DNA of 64,000 bases from Thermosipho atlanticus DSM 15807 (GTDB lineage Bacteria; Thermotogota; Thermotogae; Thermotogales; Fervidobacteriaceae): NCBI RefSeq assembly GCF_900129985.1, contig NZ_FQXN01000002.1, positions 186,001 through 250,000 of the forward strand, in the 5' to 3' direction. The notes under the pieces are model-generated. The model had not been told where the DNA came from. It searched no databases and was given only the letters and a program-made list of their open reading frames with translations. Positions within the stretch are counted from its first letter, which is position 1. Every line of letters begins with the position of its first letter. Shown here piece by piece: positions 8,765 through 18,394 of this stretch. A program made the translations under genes and the position numbers.

Positions 8765-9556
8765 TTGATAAAAGAAGGCGATAAAGTTTTGTTATATGGA
8801 GAGGACGGCAGTAAGATAATAATTAGAGTGGAAGCTAATAAAAAAAAGGGGACACATCTTGGACATGTTGATATGAACGACATAATCGGAAAAAAATATG
8901 GAGAACAAATAGTTTTGGGTCGGAAAAGAAGAGTTTTTTATCTTCTAAAGCCGACGTTTATTGATCTGATTTTCAGTATGAAAAGAAGAACACAGATTAT
9001 CTATCCAAAGGATGCATCCTATATTTTGTTTAAATTGGATATTAAACCAGGTGATAGAGTTATAGATACTGGCGTAGGTAGTGGAGCAATGTGTGGAGCA
9101 TTTGCAAGAATCGTGGGTAAAGAAGGAAAGGTATATGGATATGAACGCAGGGAAGATTTTTACAATTTGGCAAAGAAAAATTTAAAAGAGTGGGGATTAG
9201 AAAATTTTGTTGAATTAAAATTGAAGGATATCGCTAATGGTTTTGATGAAACAAACGTAGATGCTTTGATGTTAGATGTCCCAGATCCGTATAATTATAT
9301 TCAACAATGTTGGTCTGCTCTAAAAGGTGGCGGAAAAATGGGGATTATTTGTCCCACCACTAACCAAGTACAAGAAGTTTTAGAAAGATTATATGAAATG
9401 CCATTTATTGAAGTAGAAGTTTGGGAGAATTTGATGCGAAGGTATAAACCTGTACCTGAAAGATTAAGACCATTTGATAGAATGGTAGCACATACTACTT
9501 ATTTAGTTTTTGCTACAAAAGTTAATAGTAAAATTGGAGGTGTTTTTGATGAATAA
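8765..9556 (+). CDS. trmI: tRNA (adenine-58-N1)-methyltransferase TrmI
   Basis: SAM-dependent enzyme that methylates N1 of A58 in the tRNA T-loop, a modification important for tRNA stability in thermophiles. About 263 residues: an N-terminal beta domain (KEGDKVLLYGEDGSK), RRTQIIYPKDASYILFKLDI, then the SAM loop GDRVIDTGVGSGAM and VYGYERREDF. The active-site LDVPDPYN matches the TrmI 'D-x-P' signature. TTG 8765 is chosen because GGGGGAAG lies 6-13 bases before it; a frame-compatible codon at 8717 is inside the previous gene. The last 8 bases overlap the protease gene. Confidence 0.92.
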   Translation: MIKEGDKVLLYGEDGSKIIIRVEANKKKGTHLGHVDMNDIIGKKYGEQIVLGRKRRVFYLLKPTFIDLIFSMKRRTQIIYPKDASYILFKLDIKPGDRVIDTGVGSGAMCGAFARIVGKEGKVYGYERREDFYNLAKKNLKEWGLENFVELKLKDIANGFDETNVDALMLDVPDPYNYIQQCWSALKGGGKMGIICPTTNQVQEVLERLYEMPFIEVEVWENLMRRYKPVPERLRPFDRMVAHTTYLVFATKVNSKIGGVFDE

Positions 9557-10754
9557 AAAGAGGATTTTGACGATAATTTCTGTGTTAATCTTGGCTTTAT
9601 TTGGAAGTATATTTTTAACAGCGGCGACTGACAATCAGTTTCAAAAAGATCTCACTCCACTTGCTGAAACATTGTATTACATTTTAAATTATTATTATGA
9701 TATCGACAATGTTAATGTTGACAAAGTGATAGATTATGGAATTGATGGTTTGATAAAGGGATTAGGTGATGATTTTAGTTATTATTATAACAAAGAAATG
9801 TATGAAGAGCAGTCGATCGAAAACGAAGGAGAATATGGAGGCTTAGGAATAGAAGTGACTTATGATTCTGAATATAAAGCTATAAAGGTTATTAGTCCAA
9901 TGTATGGAACTCCAGCTTGGCGGGCTGGTATAAAGGCGGGCGATTTAATTGTTCAAATTGATAGTACTCCTGTTAAGAATGTTTCATACTTAGAAGCAGT
10001 AAGTATGATGAGAGGTAAACCAGGAACTAAAGTGAAATTAACCATTCTCAGAGGTGAGGAAGTTTTAAATTTTGAATTAGTAAGAGAAGTTATAAAGATT
10101 ATTCCTGTAAAGTATGGTTTTATTGAGAGTGAAGTTGGACGTATTGGTTATGTAAGACTTACACGATTTAATCAACCATCTGCAACAAAACTTGAAGAAA
10201 TCTTAACAAAGGTATATGACAAAGGTGTTGTTGCTTTAATTTTTGATTTAAGAGATAATCCAGGTGGCTTTTTAGATAGTGCAGTTGAAATAGGTAGTAT
10301 GTTCCTCGACGCGGGTAAGTTGATTGTTACTGTTGAGCCTCGAGTGGGGCAAATCGAAAGATATGAAAGTAAAGGAAATAATTTCCCAAAAGTTCCAATT
10401 GTTGTGCTGGTAAATGGTGGTTCTGCTTCGGCAGCCGAAATTATAACAGGAGCGTTAAAGGATAATAAGCGTGCAGTGATAATAGGACAAAAAACCTTTG
10501 GTAAAGGGTCAGTACAAAGTGGTTTCCCATTAAGTAATGGTGGTGTAGCATTTATTACTATAGCTCATTACAAAACACCAAATGGTAATGACATTCATAA
10601 AGTGGGGATTGAGCCTGATATATGGGTAACGGAAGAAGCAACAAAACTAGTCCATGAAGCTGAAGTTGTGGATTATACCAAAGAATTTACAGAGGTTGAT
10701 GTAAATGATCCGTACATAAAAAGAGCACTACAATATATAATCGAGAAGAAATGA
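9549..10754 (+). CDS. C-terminal processing peptidase (S41 family, CtpA/Prc-like)
   Basis: Exported serine protease that trims or degrades envelope proteins. About 401 residues: signal anchor (residues 1-28), an N-terminal helical cap, a PDZ domain (GGLGIEVTYDSEYKAIKV ... GIKAGDLIVQID) and the S41 catalytic core with the serine in NGGSASAAEII and the lysine in KTFGKGSVQ, a Ser-Lys dyad. ATG 9549 follows GGAGG by 7 bases and overlaps the trmI end. Its 3' end overlaps the next ORF by 4 bases (ATGA). All key residues are present. Confidence 0.93.
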   Translation: MNKKRILTIISVLILALFGSIFLTAATDNQFQKDLTPLAETLYYILNYYYDIDNVNVDKVIDYGIDGLIKGLGDDFSYYYNKEMYEEQSIENEGEYGGLGIEVTYDSEYKAIKVISPMYGTPAWRAGIKAGDLIVQIDSTPVKNVSYLEAVSMMRGKPGTKVKLTILRGEEVLNFELVREVIKIIPVKYGFIESEVGRIGYVRLTRFNQPSATKLEEILTKVYDKGVVALIFDLRDNPGGFLDSAVEIGSMFLDAGKLIVTVEPRVGQIERYESKGNNFPKVPIVVLVNGGSASAAEIITGALKDNKRAVIIGQKTFGKGSVQSGFPLSNGGVAFITIAHYKTPNGNDIHKVGIEPDIWVTEEATKLVHEAEVVDYTKEFTEVDVNDPYIKRALQYIIEKK

Positions 10755-11278
10755 GAACATTTTTTTGGGGATTTTTATTGATAGTGTTTAGTTTCATTGT
10801 TTTAACTGTCTTTCTCGTAATAAGTAATAAGGATATGGAGATTGTGGAAATTCAATCTCCTCCCCTTTTTGTTTTTAAAAATCCTTTTTTAGACCATATT
10901 CAAAAAATAAAAACGGAATTCGTTTTGCAAAAGGTTTTGTCAGAAACTAGTATATATGGTAATGGGAAGTTTTTATTAAGTAGTCTTGGTAAGGTTAGGG
11001 AAGTAAAATATTACTTTGACACAACAAAATCTGATTATTATTTTGTGGAGTTTTCTAAAAGATATTGGTGGGGAAGCAAGAAATTTTCTTACCTTTCATT
11101 TAGAGGTAATGAATTTTACTATGTGCCACACGTAGTTTTATCTGAAACTGATGAAAAAAACTTTGGAAAAGCGTTGTTAAGAGCTTTAACAGGGGATTCG
11201 GTAAGTATTTCCAGTGAAGATGTGAAAAGCAAAATAAAAATGTTAATTCTAAAAAAATATGGGGTTGTTATAAAATGA
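10751..11278 (+). CDS. Hypothetical exported or membrane-anchored protein
   Basis: 175 residues, not recognised. One hydrophobic segment at residues 4-25 (signal anchor) is followed by a soluble region with several Tyr/Phe/Trp-rich strands (KRYWWGSKKF, GNEFYYVPHVV) and a helical, lysine-rich C-terminus. ATGA overlaps on both sides place it firmly in the operon between the S41 protease and the next small membrane protein, so it is very likely translated. Position suggests an envelope role, but nothing in the sequence says which. Confidence 0.6.
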   Translation: MRTFFWGFLLIVFSFIVLTVFLVISNKDMEIVEIQSPPLFVFKNPFLDHIQKIKTEFVLQKVLSETSIYGNGKFLLSSLGKVREVKYYFDTTKSDYYFVEFSKRYWWGSKKFSYLSFRGNEFYYVPHVVLSETDEKNFGKALLRALTGDSVSISSEDVKSKIKMLILKKYGVVIK

Positions 11279-11691
11279 GGAAAAACGATTTGAAATTTTT
11301 TATATTTATTTTTTCATTATTAATTTACACCTTATTATCAAAAATTTTGAGTGTTTACTTAATAACACTTGGGAGATTTTATCTCAGTTATTTTTTTATT
11401 TACTTTTTACTTTTAAGTCTATTTGCTTCTGTAAAAGGTAAAATTTTTCTATTTGATGAAATATATAGATTTTGGGTTTACGCTTTTGCACCAATATTAG
11501 TTTACATATTTTTTAATTTAAATGTAATTACTCCATTTTATATTAGTGGGAACTTTGCATATTTTATCTGTTTTTTGTTTTCAAATTTTTATAATTCAAA
11601 TTTTAAAGAACGTAAATTTATAATTTTGTTTAGGACACTTGGATTTTTCTTCTTTATTTTGGGGGTGTCATTGAATTGGAAAATTTTCTAG
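11275..11691 (+). CDS. Hypothetical small integral membrane protein
   Basis: 138 residues, extremely rich in Phe, Ile, Leu and Tyr, with about four transmembrane segments (roughly 8-28, 32-52, 63-83, 88-108) and a last hydrophobic stretch near the C-terminus. No family recognised. It overlaps the previous gene by 4 bases and the downstream RND exporter by 16 bases. Such linkage would suit an accessory protein of the exporter or of the preceding anchored protein; this is inference only. Confidence 0.55.
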   Translation: MRKNDLKFFIFIFSLLIYTLLSKILSVYLITLGRFYLSYFFIYFLLLSLFASVKGKIFLFDEIYRFWVYAFAPILVYIFFNLNVITPFYISGNFAYFICFLFSNFYNSNFKERKFIILFRTLGFFFFILGVSLNWKIF

Positions 11692-14000
11692 CGAAATTTG
11701 TTTTAAAGAACGCAAAATGGTTGATACTAATTTTTACAATACTTGGGATAATATTTGGAACATATAGCTTTATTAATATCCGTGTAAATGCTGAACTAAC
11801 AGAACTTGCTCCCAAAGGAGTACCGGAATTTGATAACTTGATAAAATTTACAAAAGAAAAAGTAGTTTCTAACAGTTTGCTTGTAGTTGTGAAAGTTCAA
11901 AAAGTAAAGAATATCCCGGAATTTGCAAGGGAGTTAAAGGAGAGTTTCGAACAAACTCCTTATATTTCTGGTGCAGAACCTTTTGACAATCCTGAAACAA
12001 TGATAAAATATGGAATTTTTGCTGTTGATGAAAGTAATTTAAATAATATTCTTGGATACTATAATGCGGTAATTAATGTTGAACCTAGGTCAGTGATTGA
12101 TTTTAGATTTTGGAGAAATTTGGGTATTTCTGTAAGTGTGGTTTCAAATTATGTTAATGAATTTTTTGCAAGAAGTGGTATTAGAAAATATTATCTTTAT
12201 TCCAAAGATGGAGAGCTTCTTTTAATGAATTTCTCCATGGCTAAACCAGTTACTGATGTTGACTTTATAAACGAAGCAATTCCTAAACTAAAAGAAATTT
12301 CAAAACGACTTTCTGAAAAGTGGAATGTTGAACTCCTTTTCAGTGGTTCAGCGATGAATAACTACTTGGGAAATCAACAGGTAAAAAAAGATTTTCAAAC
12401 AACAACGATAATATCTTTGATTGGAATTTCAATAATACTTCTAGTTTCATATGGCAGTACTTCTGCCATGTTGTTCCTTTTTTATTCGATGTTGTTGAGT
12501 ATGGGAATAAGTTTAGGAATTATTATATTATTGTTTAAGGAGATAAATATTATAACCTCTTTTGTTAATGCGATGCTTTTGGGGTTAGGTATAGACTATG
12601 GTATACATATTACGGCTAAGATTCATGAAAATTTAAGATTGTATGGTAAAAACAGAGAGAGTATAATTGAAGCTATAAGAGAAAATTTTGTGCCTTCTTT
12701 AGTTTCAGCAATTACAACATCATTAGCATTACTGGCAATTGCGTTGAGCCCATCAATCCCATTGAAACAAATGGGAATTTCCTCAGCGATAGGTGTAATA
12801 GTTTTTTTCTTGGTTATGAATTTATTGATCCCAGCTTTTTATTATAAATTTATAAGTAAAATAACTATTCCTAAAAAAGAATATTTTTCAAGGTTTGTAG
12901 AAATAACTAGGAAATTTCATCCATTAACGCTTGCAGTATGGGTTGTGTTAATTGTTGCAAGTGTTTTTGCTTATTTTGCAGTAAAAGATTTCTCTTATAC
13001 TCCTCCCGGTCTTGTATCTCAGGATTCTGAAGCAGTAATAGCTTTGAATTTGGCTACTAAAGAATTTGGTGAATTTGGTATCGGACAAGTAGTAGTTGGT
13101 GCTAAGAGTTTTGAAGAGTTGAAGGCTATAAAGGAATATCTTGAAAATTCAAGATATTTTTCTAACACCTTTTCAATTTTGAATTTTGTGGAGAATCCTG
13201 AAAGAATTTCGGAGATTGAAACAACATTTTATAAAGAGATTTTCAATGTTGTAAATGAACCAATTTTAGTAGTGATATTTCAAAAATACAAACTTTATAA
13301 CAGTTTGATTGAAACACTAAAAATGTTGAGAACTACAAAAACTTTTGAAGATGTATTAACAAATATTGAGAAAGATATTCCTCTCTTGTTCTTTAATGAT
13401 CTAGAGGGTAATAAATATTTCTTGATTTATGCAAAAGAAAATATTGATTTATGGATAGATAATAATTTGAAATTGATTTATGGAGAAGTATTAAAAAACT
13501 ATACAGTATTTGGTTATCCAGCGTTATTTTATAAGGTAATGAGATATTTAGTTGCTTCTGTAAGTAAAGCAGTTTATTTTGTTTTTGCAGCAATTTTATT
13601 AATCTTGATGATTGATCAAAGAAATATTTTTAAAGCCTTTAAAATTTCTTTTTTAGTCATTTTGTCAATTCTCGCTACGATAGGTTTGGGATACTTCGGA
13701 TATAATATTGATTTAACGTTTTTAAATCTTCTTATAGTCCCCATCTTTTTGGGAATGGGTGTGGATAGTATGGTCCACCTGTCACATAGTATAAGATACG
13801 GTAGAGAGAGTGTTATTAAAACTGAGAAGGCTGTTACTGTATCTATATTTACGACCATAATGGCATTTGGAAGTTTTATGATGGCCCAAGGAAAACTTTT
13901 AAAAGAGTTTGGCATACTTGTAGTAATTGGTTTGGTAATATCTTGGTTTGTGAGTATATTTATTTATTTAAATGGTGAAGATAAACCGAAAAAGAATTGA
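11676..14000 (+). CDS. RND superfamily (MMPL-type) exporter
   Basis: 774-residue polytopic inner-membrane protein with the two-fold RND plan. Each half has one N-terminal helix, a large outside loop (about residues 35-240 and 430-620) and a group of about five helices. The first helix group contains GLGIDYGIHITAKI and the second GMGVDSMVHLSHSIRYGRE, the conserved Asp-bearing TM4 motifs of predicted RND exporters. Size and single-gene layout fit MMPL/hopanoid-type exporters rather than tripartite AcrB pumps. Cargo unknown; lipids or envelope components are plausible. TTG start at 11676 after GGGGGTG. The stop lies one base from the end of a convergent gene. Confidence 0.85.
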   Translation: MENFLAKFVLKNAKWLILIFTILGIIFGTYSFINIRVNAELTELAPKGVPEFDNLIKFTKEKVVSNSLLVVVKVQKVKNIPEFARELKESFEQTPYISGAEPFDNPETMIKYGIFAVDESNLNNILGYYNAVINVEPRSVIDFRFWRNLGISVSVVSNYVNEFFARSGIRKYYLYSKDGELLLMNFSMAKPVTDVDFINEAIPKLKEISKRLSEKWNVELLFSGSAMNNYLGNQQVKKDFQTTTIISLIGISIILLVSYGSTSAMLFLFYSMLLSMGISLGIIILLFKEINIITSFVNAMLLGLGIDYGIHITAKIHENLRLYGKNRESIIEAIRENFVPSLVSAITTSLALLAIALSPSIPLKQMGISSAIGVIVFFLVMNLLIPAFYYKFISKITIPKKEYFSRFVEITRKFHPLTLAVWVVLIVASVFAYFAVKDFSYTPPGLVSQDSEAVIALNLATKEFGEFGIGQVVVGAKSFEELKAIKEYLENSRYFSNTFSILNFVENPERISEIETTFYKEIFNVVNEPILVVIFQKYKLYNSLIETLKMLRTTKTFEDVLTNIEKDIPLLFFNDLEGNKYFLIYAKENIDLWIDNNLKLIYGEVLKNYTVFGYPALFYKVMRYLVASVSKAVYFVFAAILLILMIDQRNIFKAFKISFLVILSILATIGLGYFGYNIDLTFLNLLIVPIFLGMGVDSMVHLSHSIRYGRESVIKTEKAVTVSIFTTIMAFGSFMMAQGKLLKEFGILVVIGLVISWFVSIFIYLNGEDKPKKN

Positions 14001-14001
14001 A

Positions 14002-15000
14002 TTAACTTTTTTTAATTTTCTTAAACATTGGGAGGAATAAAATAATAGTTCCGAAAGTTAACACAAGGTAGTATGATAAAAATCTGTAAAAGAGTACTCC
14101 TTTTATTATTAATTCTGCATTCATAGCAAAAGGCTTTAAAGTGTTTGTAAAAACTAATTCAAAACTACCGCTTGCACCGGGAGTAGGAACTAAAAAAGCA
14201 ACAGCATTAACAATGTTAATGGTAGCAAAAAACTCAACAAATTTAATATTTATATTTGTAAAAATACTGATTGCATAATAAAAGACATAACTTTGAAATA
14301 GAAGAAGAAAAAACATCATAATCATGTCGTAAATTAACAGGAAAGGGTGTTCTCTAAATATTTTTTTGATAACGTCGTCTAATTCTAAAAACCATTTTTC
14401 TATTTTTTCTAAATTGACAATTTTTTTAACTAAAGGTATTTTTGCAAGTGTTAATATTAATTTAGAAATCATTTTTGGAAAGATTATACTCAAAAGTATA
14501 ATAAAAGAAGAAAGAAAAGTTAGAAGTATTCCAATATTTACGAGGTTTTTTGAGATTCCAGCAACATTTTTGGAAAAAATGAAAATATATGTTATATCAA
14601 TTAGAAACATGAGAAAAATCATTTCGAAAAGTCTAAGGAAAACGACTTGAGTGGCGTAAGAGGATTTTACGCCTTTTTTGTTAAGATATAAGATTTGAAA
14701 TGGTTGACCGCCAACTGAAAAGGGGGTTATTGCCGAGAAATAGGCAGTTATAAAGCAGGAATTGATTGAAGAGATTAAATTAATTTTTTGCCCTAAAGTT
14801 TTAAAAACCAAATAATGTTTGATTCCATCAATTACGAAAGAAAGAATAGTTAATATAATGGCTATAATCAGTTCTTTTAAAGTAATTGAGTTTAATATAT
14901 GTAAAATGATATTTTTGCTTAGTGTTGCACTATATGCAAAAAGAACTAGACCTGAAATTACCACTGATCCAATTATTCCAAAATATATTTTTTTATTCAT
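14002..15000 (-). CDS. Flippase-like integral membrane protein (UPF0104/LPG-synthase TM family)
   Basis: 332 residues with about eight transmembrane helices. The family signatures are the N-terminal NINSCF/FSAITPFSVGGQPFQ region and PTPGASGSFELVFTNTL near the C-terminus, as in the lysylphosphatidylglycerol synthase transmembrane family without the soluble synthase domain. Such proteins often sit with glycosyltransferases and are thought to move or modify lipid-linked sugars. Here it directly follows a family-2 glycosyltransferase, overlapping it by 4 bases. Its stop codon almost touches that of the convergent RND gene. Confidence 0.8.
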   Translation of the reverse strand: MNKKIYFGIIGSVVISGLVLFAYSATLSKNIILHILNSITLKELIIAIILTILSFVIDGIKHYLVFKTLGQKINLISSINSCFITAYFSAITPFSVGGQPFQILYLNKKGVKSSYATQVVFLRLFEMIFLMFLIDITYIFIFSKNVAGISKNLVNIGILLTFLSSFIILLSIIFPKMISKLILTLAKIPLVKKIVNLEKIEKWFLELDDVIKKIFREHPFLLIYDMIMMFFLLLFQSYVFYYAISIFTNINIKFVEFFATINIVNAVAFLVPTPGASGSFELVFTNTLKPFAMNAELIIKGVLFYRFLSYYLVLTFGTIILFLPMFKKIKKS

Positions 15001-15755
15001 TTTTCTTTATTCGCTCCCTTTTTTTGATAATATGAATGAGTATAATAATTGTCATAGGTTATTTTGTTAATGTTAAATGCAACATCGAACCATAATTTGA
15101 ATGAGTGAAGTAAGGCTCTAAATGTACCATTTTCTTTAAATCTTCTGTTTGAGGTTAGAACAATTAAGCTTGGAATAAATTTAACTTTCCCATGTTTGGA
15201 AAGTTTTTTTGCTAATCTAAAATCTTGCGATGCTAAATTACTGTTCGTATTGTATCCTCCAACCTTGTCGTATATTTCCTTTTTTATTGCAAAGTTTGCT
15301 GCTCCAACGATATATGTATTTGTAAAAACTTTTGAAAGAAAATCTGCTATTGTATAACCAAGCAAAGTGAAAAAATTTGATATTTTTCCATTCTCAATGA
15401 AAACTAATGGACCATAAACTGCAACAATTTTTTCACTTTTATTAAACGCTTCAACTATTTTTTCTAAATAATTTGTCGGGTATAAACTATCAGCGTCACA
15501 ATTTACTATAATTTCTCCTTTGGCATTTTTAAAACCAGTAGTCATTGCATTGATTGAGCCTTTTTTTTCCTCAAAAAGAATTTTATCAGCAAATTTTTTT
15601 GCTATATTTACGGAATTATCTGTGCTTCCATTGTCAACAACAATAAGTTCGTAATTTTTATATGATTGTTGGCGAATATTCTTAAGTGTGTTTTCAAGAA
15701 TTTTTTCTTCGTTTAGTACAGGTACGACAATACTAATTAAAGGTTGATTTTTCAT
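14997..15755 (-). CDS. Family 2 glycosyltransferase
   Basis: 252 residues with a GT-A fold: ISIVVPVLNEEKILENTL at the nucleotide-binding start, VVDNGSTDNSVNIAKKF, EKKGSINAMTTGFKNA, and the metal-binding CDADSLYP. A later segment (LGYTIADFLSKVF) is moderately hydrophobic and could associate with the membrane. It probably adds sugars to a lipid-linked or surface glycan; donor and acceptor are unknown. ATG start with GAGGGAG upstream. Lies between a membrane glycosyltransferase and a flippase-like gene, all on the minus strand. Confidence 0.88.
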   Translation of the reverse strand: MKNQPLISIVVPVLNEEKILENTLKNIRQQSYKNYELIVVDNGSTDNSVNIAKKFADKILFEEKKGSINAMTTGFKNAKGEIIVNCDADSLYPTNYLEKIVEAFNKSEKIVAVYGPLVFIENGKISNFFTLLGYTIADFLSKVFTNTYIVGAANFAIKKEIYDKVGGYNTNSNLASQDFRLAKKLSKHGKVKFIPSLIVLTSNRRFKENGTFRALLHSFKLWFDVAFNINKITYDNYYTHSYYQKKGANKEK

Positions 15756-15765
15756 ATAAACTCCC

Positions 15766-16908
15766 TCACATTTTTTCTCTTTTTACCTTATACCATTCTG
15801 TTACTTTATTTAACGGGCCTAAGATATAACTTTCAATTAAAACAAACATTTCAAATAACATTAATAATGGAGTAAAGATAAAAGAGTACAACAAAGAGAA
15901 AAAGCCCATTTTTTTACTATCCAATGAACTTACTGCCATTAATATATATACACTGACAACCAACCCAAATAAGTATAAGAAGGAATTAGTGTTAAAGAAA
16001 ATATCAATGAATAAAGTATAGATTGGCGAAAAGATTAACAACCCGATTAATATGTACACAAATAAATAGAAAAAATGTCCCTCTTTAATTCTCTTAAACA
16101 TTTCGCGGAAACCACCAACATACCATCTTTTATGTTGTTTCCATAAATCTTTAAAATTAGAAACAAATTGTATGCCAATATAGGGATATGTGGAATAATA
16201 TTCTTTTACCTTCATTTTGGAAAGTTTGGTAGCCATACTAAAATCGTCTACCAATGTTTCTGGATCAACTGGTAATATTTTTTCTAATAAATCTCTTCTG
16301 AAAAACACTCCATTTCCCATGAAGATCATTTTTACAAAAATATTTGAATAAAAAATGGCTTTTACAAAGTTAAAGTAAATTTCTTGAATGATGTGTACCG
16401 GTTTGAATTTAAAGTTATATGCTTCAAAATTTGTGAAGATCATATGCACTTTCTCATTTGAGAAACAAAAAATATGAGAAGAGATGTAATTTTTGGGAAT
16501 TCTTGCATCTGCATCAATTAATAAGATAATGTCACCTTTTGCTATTTCCATTGCTTCATTTATAGATTGAGGTTTTCCTTTTCTTCCTTTTTTTAACAAA
16601 ACTTTTAGATTAGAAAATTCGTTTTCTAAATTTTTGGCAATATTGAAAGTATTATCAGTTGAATTGTCGTCTATTACAATTATTTCAATATTTTTGTAAC
16701 TGCTATTTTCAACAGTTCTGATAGTGTTTTCAATAACTTCTTCTTCATTCCAAGTTGGAATTATAACTGAAACAAAAGGTGTATAATCTGGGTTTCGATT
16801 CTCATGTAAATAATTGGTTCTTTTTTCATTTTTATATTTTCCGTATAAAACAATTATTAATGAAATTAATATTGAAATCACATAAAAAGCACCTGTAAGA
16901 TAATACAT
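15766..16908 (-). CDS. Membrane-bound processive-type family 2 glycosyltransferase
   Basis: 380 residues: one N-terminal helix (3-22), a GT-A domain, and three or so C-terminal helices (from about residue 265). The GT-A domain shows SVIIPTWNEEEVIENTI, DDNSTDN, LIDADARIP, VDDFSMATKLS and the QHKRWYVGG motif, a Q-x-x-RW type site found in processive synthases such as those for hyaluronan, cellulose or poly-N-acetylglucosamine. The overall plan therefore suggests a polysaccharide synthase, or a close relative that transfers single sugars. AGGAG precedes the ATG. Confidence 0.85.
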   Translation of the reverse strand: MYYLTGAFYVISILISLIIVLYGKYKNEKRTNYLHENRNPDYTPFVSVIIPTWNEEEVIENTIRTVENSSYKNIEIIVIDDNSTDNTFNIAKNLENEFSNLKVLLKKGRKGKPQSINEAMEIAKGDIILLIDADARIPKNYISSHIFCFSNEKVHMIFTNFEAYNFKFKPVHIIQEIYFNFVKAIFYSNIFVKMIFMGNGVFFRRDLLEKILPVDPETLVDDFSMATKLSKMKVKEYYSTYPYIGIQFVSNFKDLWKQHKRWYVGGFREMFKRIKEGHFFYLFVYILIGLLIFSPIYTLFIDIFFNTNSFLYLFGLVVSVYILMAVSSLDSKKMGFFSLLYSFIFTPLLMLFEMFVLIESYILGPLNKVTEWYKVKREKM

Positions 16909-16925
16909 AGTTTTTCTCCTTTCAG

Positions 16926-18383
16926 TCAGAATATAAAATAGGCTCCTAATAGATAATCTTCAAAATTAACGGTTTTGAATTTCAAATATAGTCGTTTGAA
17001 ATTTAGTTTTATATCTAAAATATTATACATTATATCATCTGAATCTTCAACGGAATAAGTTGCAGCTGGCGTTACATTACCATACCATGCATCCCAAAAC
17101 CATTTCCATCTTTGTATTCCATCATCAATAACAGTTCCTTTTACAAGAAAGTTATATTCAATTTTTATTTTAAAATCGCTAAATGAATAATTTAAACCTA
17201 CTGAAACCATTGTAGCGTCAGGTCCATATTTAAACCCTAGAGGGAAATCCATTAGTGACCTATTTGGAGAAGTTAAATTATCGAGAAAAAAGTGGCGGAC
17301 ACTAATATTCAAATATGGTAAATAATTTGTTATATACATCCATTCACTTGTATGGTCATATTCTACCCAAAAAGAAAAATTTTTATACTTGAACTCTCCG
17401 CCAATATTATAACCATGTGCTCCAGGTTTATAATTTGAACCTGCCTCTGTAAAAGGTACTTGGAAGTCGTCTAGTGAAAATTCACCATACAAATAGAAGT
17501 TGTCGGTAATAGTGTATTTAAAATCAATGTTTGCTAGAACATTTGAATATCCTTCTCCAAAAGTGTTGTGAAAGAACATAAGAGGATTTATGTCTATAAT
17601 ATCTGGAACTTTTCCGCCGACTACATTTAATTCCCCAATTCCAAATTTCAGTTTGTTAAATTCAAAATCAAATTTATGTGCAATTATTGTTTTATATGGT
17701 TCATCAAAAATTTTGCCAGGTGTATGTTGATCAGAGTAAGTACTTTGAATATTTTGTTCTGCTGGTGTTAAAAGTGGATAAGATGAAATGAAATGATAAG
17801 TGTATCGAAAATTACTGATTTTTGTAGAAAAAGTAATATTGTCTTGGAAAGTTGTATTTGAAATTGTTATGGGATATTTTGAAAATCCCCATTTTAAAGG
17901 ATATCTACCGATTGAAACAAATGAAAAGTTGTTTGCATAACAAATATAGAACAATTCAGGAAAATTTGTATCAAATGATAACAATTCAAAATTAAAATTA
18001 TTGAAAAAGAGGTTAGTTCCAAATTCTTTAGTTCGGGTGGTAAGTCCTTTTTGTATATTCACGCTGGAAAAAAGGGTAAATCCATTTTTTGAAAATTTAA
18101 AGGATAAATTCAAAAAAGGAGGTATTTCGTTAAATAAATAAAATACGTTTTCTGCAGGATTTGTAGAGGCTCCCCATCCCCAAGAATCATTTGTGATAAA
18201 GAAAGTATTCCATTTTCCAAAACTGAACCAAGGTGCAATTTTTATTTTGATGTCATAAAGATTCTTATCCCCGTTTAACCACTCTGAGGGTATTGGTAAA
18301 GCTGCAGTAGAGGCATTGTAAATAAGCTCAGAGAATGTTACAAGTGAAACTAAAATTAAAACTAGAAAAATTACTTTTTTCAA
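16926..18383 (-). CDS. Predicted outer-membrane beta-barrel protein next to glycosyltransferases (possibly Wzi-like)
   Basis: About 485 residues with a signal peptide (KKVIFLVLILVSLVTFS). The mature part consists of amphipathic strands rich in aromatic residues and Asn, ending in an aromatic residue (LLGAYFIF). The stretch IGRYPLKWGFSKYPITISN loosely recalls the 'RWGPG...LLLS' region of Wzi capsule-anchoring barrels. Together with two downstream glycosyltransferases and a flippase-like gene this would suit export or anchoring of a surface polysaccharide; that function is inference. The TTG at 18383 is chosen over a TTG at 18398, since GAGGGGGG lies just upstream of it and the signal peptide then begins properly. 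Confidence 0.6.
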   Translation of the reverse strand: MKKVIFLVLILVSLVTFSELIYNASTAALPIPSEWLNGDKNLYDIKIKIAPWFSFGKWNTFFITNDSWGWGASTNPAENVFYLFNEIPPFLNLSFKFSKNGFTLFSSVNIQKGLTTRTKEFGTNLFFNNFNFELLSFDTNFPELFYICYANNFSFVSIGRYPLKWGFSKYPITISNTTFQDNITFSTKISNFRYTYHFISSYPLLTPAEQNIQSTYSDQHTPGKIFDEPYKTIIAHKFDFEFNKLKFGIGELNVVGGKVPDIIDINPLMFFHNTFGEGYSNVLANIDFKYTITDNFYLYGEFSLDDFQVPFTEAGSNYKPGAHGYNIGGEFKYKNFSFWVEYDHTSEWMYITNYLPYLNISVRHFFLDNLTSPNRSLMDFPLGFKYGPDATMVSVGLNYSFSDFKIKIEYNFLVKGTVIDDGIQRWKWFWDAWYGNVTPAATYSVEDSDDIMYNILDIKLNFKRLYLKFKTVNFEDYLLGAYFIF

Positions 18384-18394
18384 GCTTTCCCCCC

